Both the position numbers and the translations under genes were made by a program. Positions 53,588-61,833 of a stretch of DNA of 64,000 bases are shown here, piece by piece. How positions within the stretch are numbered: the first letter of the stretch is position 1; each line of letters opens with the position of its first letter. The notes beneath the pieces were generated by a model, which saw only the letters and a program-made list of their open reading frames with translations, did not search any database and had not been told where the DNA came from. This DNA is from Paenibacillus xylanexedens (GTDB lineage: Bacteria; Bacillota; Bacilli; Paenibacillales; Paenibacillaceae), in contig NZ_VEIO01000004.1 in the NCBI RefSeq assembly GCF_007680605.1, positions 208,094-272,093 on the forward strand, read 5' to 3'.

Positions 53588-55588
53588 ATGAAGAAAATGA
53601 AGCAGCCAAAGGAGAAACGAACGTTACAGATGAGAGAGAAACTGATACTTTCATTTGCTATCGTGCTCCTGATCCCGACGATCAGTTTAGGCATCATTTC
53701 ATTCCAGACAGCGGCTACCAAGGTCGAAGAAAAAATGTTTGAGAATGCCAACAGTAGCGTGAGTGTACTGAATCAGACCATTGACCAGATTATTGGGGCC
53801 ACACGCAAAAATGTAGACTTCCTGGCAAGTCAACTGGATGCTGGTAATGTGGGTCCGGTTCAAGGGGACGAAACGAAAACGATTCGTACGTTACTTGATG
53901 CTTACAAAGATACCCACGATGACGTGGAACTTGCTTCCGTCGGAACGGATAAAGGTGTCTATATCAACTCCCCAGTCACCGCCGTGAACAAACCGGGATA
54001 CGATCCCCGTGAACGTCCTTGGTTTAAGGCTGCTTCGGAGAACAAAGACGTACCTACTGTAATCACACCTTACATCTCAAGCAATACAGGTAACGTAGTT
54101 GCTTCGGTTGCTCAGACGACTGGTGACGGTCATGGTGTTGTTTCGGTCAGTCTGTCCCTTCAAGCTCTTTCCGAGACGGTAAACTCCACGAAAATCGGGC
54201 AAAGAGGATATATCTATATTATCGATAATGCGAATAAAATCATCGTACATCCAACCGAAAAACCAGGTACTGAAGGTACGATGGAACCTTATAAACAAAT
54301 TTTTGATCAAAAGAATGGTGATCTGCAGTATACGTTGAACGGAAAAAACGAGCATGCCTTCTTCGTAACCAATGAAACGACAGGCTGGACAGTCGTCGGT
54401 GTTATCGATAACGACGAAGTTACGGAAACCGTTCGTCCAATCCTGTACACTACCCTGATTGTTATTACAATTGCTCTAGTTATCAGCTCCATCATTATTT
54501 TCTGGATTGTACAAGCCATTACGAGACCTCTCAATCGACTTGTCAAAGCTTCTAACGAAATCAGTGACGGTAACCTGACAATCGAGGTTGCTGTGAAAGG
54601 TCACGATGAGTTCGGCAAACTCAGTAACAGCTTTAATAAAATGAGTGCATCTCTACGAACTGTCATTCAGGATGTGCGTAATACAGCTGACGAGCTTACA
54701 ACATCTTCTGCACAGCTTGCTATCAATTCGTCAGAGACAACCAAAGCTACAGAGCAAGTGGCCCTCATTACAGAACAGTCTGCAGCTGGCATTGAAAAGC
54801 AGGCAAACAGCCTGAAACATACCGCACAGCAGATGAATGAACTTGCCGGAGGGGTAGGACAAGTAACCAACAGTACTCAGCAAGTGTCCGAAGCCGCTAT
54901 GCAAGCAAGCGAACTTGCGCAACAAGGGAACTCGACGATCAAAACGGCTGTATCGGAGATGGGCTCCATTCAGCATTTTGTGCAAGGTATCGCAGAAACC
55001 GCAACACGGCTGGATCAGCATTCCAGCTCCATCGGTGAGATGGTTTCTGTCATTACGGATATCGCAGCCCAAACCAACCTGCTTGCGCTGAATGCTTCCA
55101 TTGAAGCAGCCCGTGCAGGCGAGCATGGACGCGGATTCTCCGTTGTAGCAAGTGAAGTCCGTAAACTGGCGGAGCAGTCCAGCGAATCCGGCCAGAAGAT
55201 CGTGGAGATGGTCGCGTCCATTCAGCAAGAAATCTCCAAGGCCAATGAGAATGTTCGTCTGGGACAAAAGGATGTAGACAGCGGCATTCGGGCTGTACAA
55301 TTTGCCGATGATGCATTTGTACAGATTAGCGAGGCTGTTGGGGTGGTCAATCAGCAACTTGAAAATATTGCAGCAGCATCCGAGCAGATGTCTGCCAGCA
55401 CAGCAGAAGTGGTGCAGTCTATTGACCACATTCATACCATCTCGGAAACCAATGCCGATGGCACGGAGAATATCTCCGCTGCAACGGAAGAGCAAGTGGC
55501 CTCCATGCAGGAAATCTCCTCCTCTGCCGATTCCCTTGCTCATCTGGCTAATAAGCTGCAGAAGCTGGTAGAGCAATTCAAGCTGTAA
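53588..55588 (+). CDS. Methyl-accepting chemotaxis protein (first)
   Basis: About 666 residues: a membrane segment near 20-40, an extracellular dCache-like sensor (GYDPRERPWFKAASE is typical), a second membrane segment near 290-310, HAMP (LVKASNEISDGNLTIEVA), and the signalling hairpin with AAQTNLLALNASIEAARAGE and GRGFSVVASEVRKLAEQS. ATG 53588 follows GGGGGAGA. A SigD-type promoter fits co-expression with motility genes. Ligand unknown, possibly an amino acid as for other dCache receptors. Confidence 0.93.
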   Translation: MKKMKQPKEKRTLQMREKLILSFAIVLLIPTISLGIISFQTAATKVEEKMFENANSSVSVLNQTIDQIIGATRKNVDFLASQLDAGNVGPVQGDETKTIRTLLDAYKDTHDDVELASVGTDKGVYINSPVTAVNKPGYDPRERPWFKAASENKDVPTVITPYISSNTGNVVASVAQTTGDGHGVVSVSLSLQALSETVNSTKIGQRGYIYIIDNANKIIVHPTEKPGTEGTMEPYKQIFDQKNGDLQYTLNGKNEHAFFVTNETTGWTVVGVIDNDEVTETVRPILYTTLIVITIALVISSIIIFWIVQAITRPLNRLVKASNEISDGNLTIEVAVKGHDEFGKLSNSFNKMSASLRTVIQDVRNTADELTTSSAQLAINSSETTKATEQVALITEQSAAGIEKQANSLKHTAQQMNELAGGVGQVTNSTQQVSEAAMQASELAQQGNSTIKTAVSEMGSIQHFVQGIAETATRLDQHSSSIGEMVSVITDIAAQTNLLALNASIEAARAGEHGRGFSVVASEVRKLAEQSSESGQKIVEMVASIQQEISKANENVRLGQKDVDSGIRAVQFADDAFVQISEAVGVVNQQLENIAAASEQMSASTAEVVQSIDHIHTISETNADGTENISAATEEQVASMQEISSSADSLAHLANKLQKLVEQFKL

Positions 55589-55649
55589 TGGACAACCAAC
55601 GCAAATCTTTCGCCATTGGCGAGCCATATTAGAGCACATCAACACATAA

Positions 55650-55700
55650 AAAGTCCCTTTGCCGAACTGGTCTTGACCAGAAAGCACAGGGACTTTCTTA
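55650..55700 (+). terminator. Terminator of chemoreceptor gene
   Basis: AAAGTCCCT (55650-55658) pairs with AGGGACTTT (55688-55696), with an inner CTGGTC/GACCAG hairpin. A TTAC microsatellite (about five copies, 55712-55733) follows. Confidence 0.7.
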
Positions 55701-55827
55701 TTGGGATAGCCTTACTTACTTACTTACTTACTTCTCCTTGCTTGCTTACTTGTTTATTACTATGGCTAAATCTCAATATTCAGCCCAGAAGTGACCGCCC
55801 TGCATAGCCCTGATCTAGCTGTATATT

Positions 55828-56028
55828 TTTCTAACGATCGCCAGGAACGCTATTTGGATAATATTATACCGTTTTATTTTCTAACGATCTCAGGGAAGCT
55901 TATTAAGGATAAACCATGTGAAAATGGACGTAGATCGTGTGTTTGTAGTGGAATAAGGTTCCTGGTGATCGTTACAATTTCAGAAACCCCGGTATTGCCA
56001 AATTAAGCTCATCTGTGATCGTTAGAGT
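55828..56028. repeat. 201-bp four-unit inverted element, copy C
   Basis: Direct units at 55828-55855 and 55878-55905; inverted units at 55951-55978 and 56001-56028. Most diverged of the four copies (one inverted unit reads GATCGTTACAAT) yet every offset is retained. Confidence 0.82.
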
Positions 56029-56166
56029 CACTGCCCGTTATACTATGTTCCAAGCTGAGAATAAAGTTCGACAATATGCACGTAACACATTTAGAGTCGA
56101 TGGCTCTAAATTGGTGAAAATTAACTACATTTATGGATTATAGAATTATATGCAGTGTGAAATTAA

Positions 56167-56331
56167 AATGTTTACATATGGATTAAGGCAATACAACAAG
56201 AAATTGTACCGATTGATTCCCGTTTACGTGCTCCTTTTCATGTATTATGGTACTTAATGAAACTCGAGATCCCACGTAAAGACGGTCCTAATCCATCTAT
56301 CGGTTACATGAATCGGGAACGTCTTTTGTAA
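56167..56331 (+). pseudogene. Gene remnant, possibly replication/HTH protein
   Basis: An open frame lacking any start codon or ribosome site, ending at TAA 56329-56331. Its translation is protein-like (AIQQEIVPIDSRLRAPFHV, LWYLMKLEIP, GPNPSIGYMNRERLL) and recalls the N-terminal part of plasmid- or phage-type helix-turn-helix replication proteins, though this is only an impression. Inverted repeats TTTACGTG/CACGTAAA (56223-56280) overlap it. Upstream 56029-56166 shows nothing. Confidence 0.35.
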
Positions 56332-56450
56332 TCGGAGTCTTTCAGCACTTCTTTTTAGTTGTAGTAAGTTTCTTTTTTATAACATAACTGTCTAATTAAT
56401 AAGTCTTAAAAATCCGTCCTTTTTGATATTCAACTGCTTTTGTGTCGCCT

Positions 56451-56479
56451 TTGACAATAACCGAACGTTCATTTAATAT
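56451..56479 (+). promoter_or_regulatory. Promoter with internal operator; leaderless TetR transcript
   Basis: -35 TTGACA (56451-56456), 17-bp spacer, -10 TAATAT (56474-56479). The ATG is only six bases further on, so transcription should begin at or near the start codon. The palindrome GAACGTTC (56463-56470) lies inside the spacer and is a likely autorepression site. Confidence 0.75.
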
Positions 56480-56485
56480 AGACTC

Positions 56486-57058
56486 ATGAGACATAAAGAT
56501 GAAAAAAAGAACCAAGCTATTTTCGATTCCACAATCCAGTTGATTAATGACGTTGGGTTCGCAGATCTCTCCATGTCAAAAATAGCCAAGCGAGCTAACC
56601 TTTCTCCTGCTACTATTTATACTTATTACGAAAATAAAGAAGATTTGCTAGTCAAGCTGTATCTGGATGTAAAAGAAAAGTTGAGCAGAAGTATGTTGCA
56701 TGGTATTCATGAAGAATTGGATACTAAAGAAATCTGCTATATCTTCATGAAGAACTCATTAGAATTTATGATTGAAAACAAAGATTGGTTTCTTTTCTTG
56801 GAACAATTCACAGCATCACCATTTATGAACAAGTTATGTATGGCTGATACTACTCCCGTGTTTGAAAACTTGTACCGTTATTTTGAACGAGGGATTAGCG
56901 ATGGCTCTTTAAAAAATGCGAAAGCGGAGTTAATTATCTCATATTGTTATTTCCCTATTGTTCAGCTTGCAAAGGAATATTATGAAGGAATGTACACTAC
57001 AATTGAAAAGGAATTTGAGCTCATATTTTCACTGAGCTGGGATGCCATTAGTCAATAA
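56486..57058 (+). CDS. TetR-family regulator, probably leaderless
   Basis: 190 residues: HTH (GFADLSMSKIAKRANLSPATIYTYYENKE in two parts around residues 24-52) and a helical ligand domain. No ribosome site precedes ATG 56486; the promoter is directly abutted, so the mRNA is probably leaderless. It is AT-rich compared with the flanking chemoreceptor genes. The oxidoreductase gene at 57203 follows in the same direction and is a likely target. Confidence 0.88.
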   Translation: MRHKDEKKNQAIFDSTIQLINDVGFADLSMSKIAKRANLSPATIYTYYENKEDLLVKLYLDVKEKLSRSMLHGIHEELDTKEICYIFMKNSLEFMIENKDWFLFLEQFTASPFMNKLCMADTTPVFENLYRYFERGISDGSLKNAKAELIISYCYFPIVQLAKEYYEGMYTTIEKEFELIFSLSWDAISQ

Positions 57059-57073
57059 TGGCATTTATTATGA

Positions 57074-57107
57074 TCATTAATTAAACGATCATTCATTTAA
57101 TTAATGA
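57074..57107. promoter_or_regulatory. 34-bp inverted repeat before oxidoreductase gene
   Basis: Perfect 12-bp arms TCATTAATTAAA and TTTAATTAATGA enclose CGATCATTCA. Located between the TetR stop and the next gene; a candidate operator for the TetR protein, though it could form an RNA hairpin. Confidence 0.55.
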
Positions 57108-57202
57108 TAAGAAAGTTAATATAGAAAGAACGTTGAAGTTCTTAATATCCACAGTGATTTCTTTTAACGAGAGTCAGCTTTTTCAAAGAAAGGATGGCAG
57201 CA

Positions 57203-57874
57203 ATGAAGGTGATTTTATATGGTGTAACAGGTATGATCGGTCAGTTAGCATTAAGAGAAAGTTTACGCGATCCAGAAGTTGAACATGTATTAGCAATTGT
57301 ACGTAAACCAACAACCAACCAACATGAGAAATATCAAGAAATAGTTTTACCAGATATTTCTGATCTTTCTCAAATTCAGGATAAAGTAACGGGATATGAT
57401 GCATGTTTTTATTTAATTGGTGTTAGATCAGCTGGTATGTCAGAGGCTGACTATATTCATATCACCTATGAATTGACAATAAAAGTAGCCTCTCAATTAG
57501 TCAAACTTAATCCCGATATGAAAATGATTTATATTACGGGAATGGGAGTAGATAGTACGGAGCAAGGACCAGAACTATGGGCTCGTGTGGAAGGAAAAAC
57601 GGAAAATGCGTTAATTCGCCTTCCTTTCAAAGGAGCATATATGTTACGTCCATTAGTTATTTTACCCATGCACGGTGTTCGTTCAAAAACAGCACTTTAT
57701 CGTATCCTATCCAATGTATTAAAACCTTTGCATCCGTTGCTAAAACGAATGAAGTGGGCTATAACATCTGAACAATTGGGTCAGGTTATGGTACATTTAG
57801 CCAAAACCGGAACAACTAAAGAAGTGGTAGAGAATGAAAAGTTAAAAGAAATGGCGTTATCCATTCAAAAATAA
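57203..57874 (+). CDS. NAD(P)-binding oxidoreductase-like protein (atypical SDR)
   Basis: 223 residues: N-terminal Rossmann motif ILYGVTGMIGQLALRESL, VLAIVRKPT, then ACFYLIGVRSAGMSEADYI and MIYITGMGVDST, like NmrA/HTATIP2-type atypical short-chain dehydrogenases. The usual YxxxK motif is not evident, so it may bind nucleotide as a sensor or act on a specialised substrate. ATG 57203 follows AAAGGATGG. Probably controlled by the upstream TetR protein. Confidence 0.85.
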   Translation: MKVILYGVTGMIGQLALRESLRDPEVEHVLAIVRKPTTNQHEKYQEIVLPDISDLSQIQDKVTGYDACFYLIGVRSAGMSEADYIHITYELTIKVASQLVKLNPDMKMIYITGMGVDSTEQGPELWARVEGKTENALIRLPFKGAYMLRPLVILPMHGVRSKTALYRILSNVLKPLHPLLKRMKWAITSEQLGQVMVHLAKTGTTKEVVENEKLKEMALSIQK

Positions 57875-58045
57875 GATGTGTTAGAAAATTGAACTAACGA
57901 AGGCCCTATTGGATTGCATCTGTTAAGCTAATCTGCCCGTTAGGTGCTAATCGTCTGGTCATGAAGCAGGAGAATCTAGTTATTTTCCAATATTAAAATG
58001 TTAAGTTCGTAGTGTTCAATACTGAAATTGAACTCTATTCACCTA

Positions 58046-59311
58046 CTAATTCGACGGTTTTTGCTCCCCGTGGTATCCACGATCTCCGTAAGGCTCCAGC
58101 TTCTCGAACCAGCTTTCCAAACATTTGGCAAGCGCATCCTTCGGATCGGCATAGGGATTATCATCCTTTTTCATGACTTCCAATACTTCAATCGTAAATG
58201 CACTCTCACCGTATTCATTCCACTCTGCCTGTAAACGTCGATTCAGATGGCTTCCCATCTGCAGCATAAATTGCTGTCCGTTAATGGTCTTCAGATTAGG
58301 CGTGCTGTCGATGTATACTTTGCCGTTTCGTTCATTCCGAATTTGATATACGCCTGCTTCTATTTTGACTTCTTTGGCTTGTTCCTGTAACTCTTTGCGT
58401 CGATCCATGCTCTTCTCTCCTTTACTTGTTCTTTCTTCTGAAACTTGCTGCTCCATGGCTGGGGCAGACGAGTTATCTGCCAACTTTGCTGATGATCCTT
58501 TCGTCTGTTTCCCATCCCCTCTACCGTTCCCTTGTTCCTCTGCTACACGACCCAGCCAGTACTGGCTGCCATCCTCCTTTCGCTCTAACAGACCATAATC
58601 CACCAGATATCTCCGAATCTCGACATAGTCAGCATGTACCTTCTCCAAGAGTGCGTTCACTTGTTTTTCGGTGTACTGACGCCGGGATTCAAAACGTTTG
58701 GCAATCTCTGCAAGCACGATATACTTATGTTTTTGCTGCATATGGAACGTAGTCATTGGGCCACTTGTACCTTCCGGGAAATATTTGTGTAACACCTGTT
58801 TCTGTTCCTCTTCCGATATTTCAAAGGAATGCTGATGAATCGTATGCCCTTGTTTCATAATGGGCGACACCCATGTTGCCGGAGCATGCAGGTCTTTATT
58901 TTTCAACAGTTCCATTAACGCCAGAAATATTTTGGCCTGCCTCTCCTTTTCCTTCAAAACGAATCGATGGTTTCGAATGGTAGACGCACTGCCGATGCCC
59001 AGAGCCTGTTGCACTTCTGCATCCTTTTTCCCTTCATAGAACTGGGCCAGCAGACCTCGCTGTACATCCGACAATCCTGTCACACTTTTATCCAGCTCCA
59101 GCAAATATTCAAATACCGACCCATGGACCTTCTCAATATGAACACGCATGTAACGAACCGCATCATAGAGCACGCCTTCTTCGGGGTAAACAATCCCTGG
59201 TTCTGTTGTAAAACCGCAACAAATACAAAAATAGGCCGTTCCTTCCTCTACATATCCGCGTTTAATCTCTTCGAGAGAGGCTGTCTGCAATCTTGAATCC
59301 GAGGCTTTCAT
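58046..59311 (-). CDS. LuxR-HTH / DUF2087 / GIY-YIG-like fusion protein
   Basis: 421 residues in three parts: an N-terminal region with CICCG and a LuxR-like helix-turn-helix (VTGLSDVQRGLLAQFYEG, AEVQQALGIGSASTIRNH), a DUF2087 domain near 165-245 (LHKYFPEGTSGP, RRYLVDYGLLERKEDGSQYW), a Ser/Gln/Lys linker, and a C-terminal GIY-YIG-like domain (EAGVYQIRNERNGKVYIDST) where GVY and YID replace GIY and YIG. AAAGGA is nine bases before ATG 59311. Likely a DNA-binding regulator or nuclease; activity uncertain. Confidence 0.78.
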   Translation of the reverse strand: MKASDSRLQTASLEEIKRGYVEEGTAYFCICCGFTTEPGIVYPEEGVLYDAVRYMRVHIEKVHGSVFEYLLELDKSVTGLSDVQRGLLAQFYEGKKDAEVQQALGIGSASTIRNHRFVLKEKERQAKIFLALMELLKNKDLHAPATWVSPIMKQGHTIHQHSFEISEEEQKQVLHKYFPEGTSGPMTTFHMQQKHKYIVLAEIAKRFESRRQYTEKQVNALLEKVHADYVEIRRYLVDYGLLERKEDGSQYWLGRVAEEQGNGRGDGKQTKGSSAKLADNSSAPAMEQQVSEERTSKGEKSMDRRKELQEQAKEVKIEAGVYQIRNERNGKVYIDSTPNLKTINGQQFMLQMGSHLNRRLQAEWNEYGESAFTIEVLEVMKKDDNPYADPKDALAKCLESWFEKLEPYGDRGYHGEQKPSN

Positions 59312-59546
59312 CCTTCGCCGTCCTTTCTCTAATCCATCTAATGTATTTTGATTTGTGAGTTATTTGGAGTTCCAGGTTAATCTGTATTGATTCATACGGG
59401 GAATTTAATTAAATAAATCTCATTTCTTATTTTTGTTAATTTGTTTGTTTATTTATAGATATAATATTATTATGTTTGTTTATTGTCAAACCAACTGGGC
59501 GGGTCAGATGCCTCAAACATAGTCCAATCTCCTGCAAAAAAGAAAA

Positions 59547-59580
59547 AAGACTGCCGGTTCATCACCCCGACAGCCTTCAT
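59547..59580 (-). terminator. Terminator of second chemoreceptor gene
   Basis: GGCTGTCGG pairs with CCGGCAGTC, followed on the minus strand by TTTTTTCTTTTTT. It lies just past the stop at 59602. Confidence 0.8.
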
Positions 59581-59601
59581 ACCCACTTCATACTCTTTAC
59601 A

Positions 59602-61629
59602 TTATAATTTGAATCGTTCAATCATGCTCTGCAGATCCTCTGCCATGCGAGACAAGGCCGCTGAAGATGCCGCAACCTCCTCCATTGTAGCAAGCTGCTC
59701 CTGAGCCGCCGCCGAGCCATCCTCGGTGCCCGCAGCAATCCGGTTAGAGAGTACCATCGTTTCGTTTACAGCTTTGTTCACATGTCCCATTCCTTGATCG
59801 ATCTGACGGGAAGCTGTAGCCGCCTCTTTGGCCTGAGCTGCAACAGTTTGAACCGCATCACGAATCGTCTGAAAGGCTTCTCCAGCCTCAGCGATCATCT
59901 GCGAGCTTCTCATCATACCTTCACCTGTGCGTGCGAAGGTAGACTGAACAGCATGAGTCTTCTCATGCATCTCGCGCATAAGCTCATTGATCCGCTCTGC
60001 CGAAGCGCCTGAGCTGTTCGCAAGCAATTTCACTTCGTTCGCAACCACGGCAAATCCCCGGCCATGCTCGCCCGCTCTCGAAGCCTCAATGGAAGCATTC
60101 AGTGCCAGAATGTTCGTCTGTTTGGCAATGGCTGTAATCTCCGCTACAATCTCCAGAATTTCATCATTTTTCGCTCGCAGATCTTCGATAACATCCTCCA
60201 CAGCCTTGCTCTCATCATTCACTTGCTTTATATGGGATACGGCCTCCTGCATCGTGACCATACCCGTTTCCGATTTGGAGGATGCTTCAATCGCAATACG
60301 CTCTGCGTCTCCGGCTCTTGCAGAGATCTCCTTCACGCCAAGCGACATCTCACCGACAAGCTGCTCTGTCGCTGCAAGACTTTCATTCTGCATCGTTGTT
60401 CCTGCAGCTGCATCTTGCATCAACTCGGCCACCTGCTCTGTTGCTTTGGAGGTCTGCTCGGAGCTTGCCATCAACTCTTCGGATGACGCTGCCAGTTGAC
60501 TCGATGTATCATGCACCTCGCCCAGGACATTACGCAGTGAAGTTGTCATCATATCAAAACTATCACCAAGCTGACCGAACTCATCCTTGCGCCGCAGGCC
60601 TACGCGAACCGTCAGGTCCCCCGCACTTACTTGAGATGCCGCTTGCGTTAGCTGCTGCAACGGACGATGAATGCTACGGATAATAAAGATCAACAGCACA
60701 ATACCTACTATAATTGCTACGCCTACAAGTGTAATCGCACGAATCATAATCGGTTGTACGGACTCTGCCGCTTCGGAGGGAATCATCTCGCCTACAATTT
60801 TCCAGCCCGTGGCCGTATTTGTGTAAAATACAGCCTCCATCGGTTGACCATCATATGTATAATTCACGGTTCCCCGATCTTTCGTATACATTTCGTTAAT
60901 GTAACTTTGATCAGACTGAGTACCGGATTCAATCTTGTAATGGAATAGAAACTTTCCGCCATTATCCAGCATATACAGTTTCCCTGCTTTGCCGATATGG
61001 ATCTGGTCCACCGTCTCCTTCAGATGATTCAAGCTTACATTGGCGCCAAAAACGCCTTGTCCGTCCGCAAGCTTGGCTGCTGCCGTCACCACCCATTCCC
61101 CTGTCGTTGAAGACTGATAGGTATCTGAGATGACTGGCTCCGATTGCGACATCGCCATTTTGTACCATGGACGTTCACGAGGATCATAGATCTGGTTTCC
61201 GGCATCAGGGGATTTCATCCAGCTTCCATCCTCCGCTCCAGCTGTAAGTACACCTAGTTCTTTATGGTTTTTGGACATTCGATCCATCTGAGCTTGAAGC
61301 GCAGGGGACTTGTTAATAATGTCTTCGGATGTAATACCCGATGCCATCTGTGCAGCGTTGTCCTTCTCCATATTGAGCATCTGATCAATCTGCAGACTAA
61401 GCATTTCCGTTTTGGCCTGTGCAGAACGAGTAATCTCCATTTTAACCTGATCTGCTGCCTTAAGATAAGCAAGCCACCCTACACTAAGACTGGGAACGAT
61501 CAGGAATAAAAGGAATGCGGCAATCAGCCGTTTTTTTACAGTCAACGTATACCAGGATTGAAACCGTCCCTTCATTTTTTTCCCTGCTTGAGGCTTTTTT
61601 TGAAGCCTTTTTTGAAGCCCTTTTCTCAT
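59602..61629 (-). CDS. Methyl-accepting chemotaxis protein (second)
   Basis: 675 residues: a basic cytoplasmic start with a KGLQKRLQKKPQ duplication, membrane segment near 35-55, dCache-like sensor (IYDPRERPWYKMAMSQ), second membrane segment near 305-325, HAMP, and signalling domain with AKQTNILALNASIEASRAGE and GRGFAVVANEVKLLANSS. GGGAG is eleven bases before ATG 61629. Domain order and length match the chemoreceptor at 53588, but sensor sequences differ. Confidence 0.93.
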   Translation of the reverse strand: MRKGLQKRLQKKPQAGKKMKGRFQSWYTLTVKKRLIAAFLLFLIVPSLSVGWLAYLKAADQVKMEITRSAQAKTEMLSLQIDQMLNMEKDNAAQMASGITSEDIINKSPALQAQMDRMSKNHKELGVLTAGAEDGSWMKSPDAGNQIYDPRERPWYKMAMSQSEPVISDTYQSSTTGEWVVTAAAKLADGQGVFGANVSLNHLKETVDQIHIGKAGKLYMLDNGGKFLFHYKIESGTQSDQSYINEMYTKDRGTVNYTYDGQPMEAVFYTNTATGWKIVGEMIPSEAAESVQPIMIRAITLVGVAIIVGIVLLIFIIRSIHRPLQQLTQAASQVSAGDLTVRVGLRRKDEFGQLGDSFDMMTTSLRNVLGEVHDTSSQLAASSEELMASSEQTSKATEQVAELMQDAAAGTTMQNESLAATEQLVGEMSLGVKEISARAGDAERIAIEASSKSETGMVTMQEAVSHIKQVNDESKAVEDVIEDLRAKNDEILEIVAEITAIAKQTNILALNASIEASRAGEHGRGFAVVANEVKLLANSSGASAERINELMREMHEKTHAVQSTFARTGEGMMRSSQMIAEAGEAFQTIRDAVQTVAAQAKEAATASRQIDQGMGHVNKAVNETMVLSNRIAAGTEDGSAAAQEQLATMEEVAASSAALSRMAEDLQSMIERFKL

Positions 61630-61665
61630 TATCTATCTATCTCCCATCATTAAGTTCAACTCTTT

Positions 61666-61693
61666 TTATCGGAAAGTTCGCCGCGAAACATTA
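61666..61693 (-). promoter_or_regulatory. Weak SigD-like promoter of second chemoreceptor
   Basis: Read on the minus strand: TAAT (61690-61693), 16-bp spacer, TCCGATAA (61666-61673), two mismatches from the SigD -10 element. It is about 37 bp before ATG 61629. Confidence 0.4.
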
Positions 61694-61757
61694 TGTATCC
61701 ATATTAAATAATCGCATTTTTAATGATCTGATCCTATTACTTGGATATACTCTCTTT

Positions 61758-61786
61758 TTGACCCCCTTGTTGGGATCGTTTACAAT
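61758..61786 (+). promoter_or_regulatory. SigA-type promoter of beta-lactamase-fold gene
   Basis: TTGACC (61758-61763), 17-bp spacer, TACAAT (61781-61786). The ribosome site AAGGAGAGG (61819-61827) follows about 30 bp later. Confidence 0.7.
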
Positions 61787-61833
61787 ATTTATATAATGGT
61801 TTAATAAGAGACACTTGGAAGGAGAGGGCTCAA

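Noticed and set aside
54731..55687. 318-codon minus-strand frame under the first chemoreceptor
   Set aside because: Shadow of the repetitive signalling domain; Cys/Leu-rich nonsense composition and it runs through the terminator.
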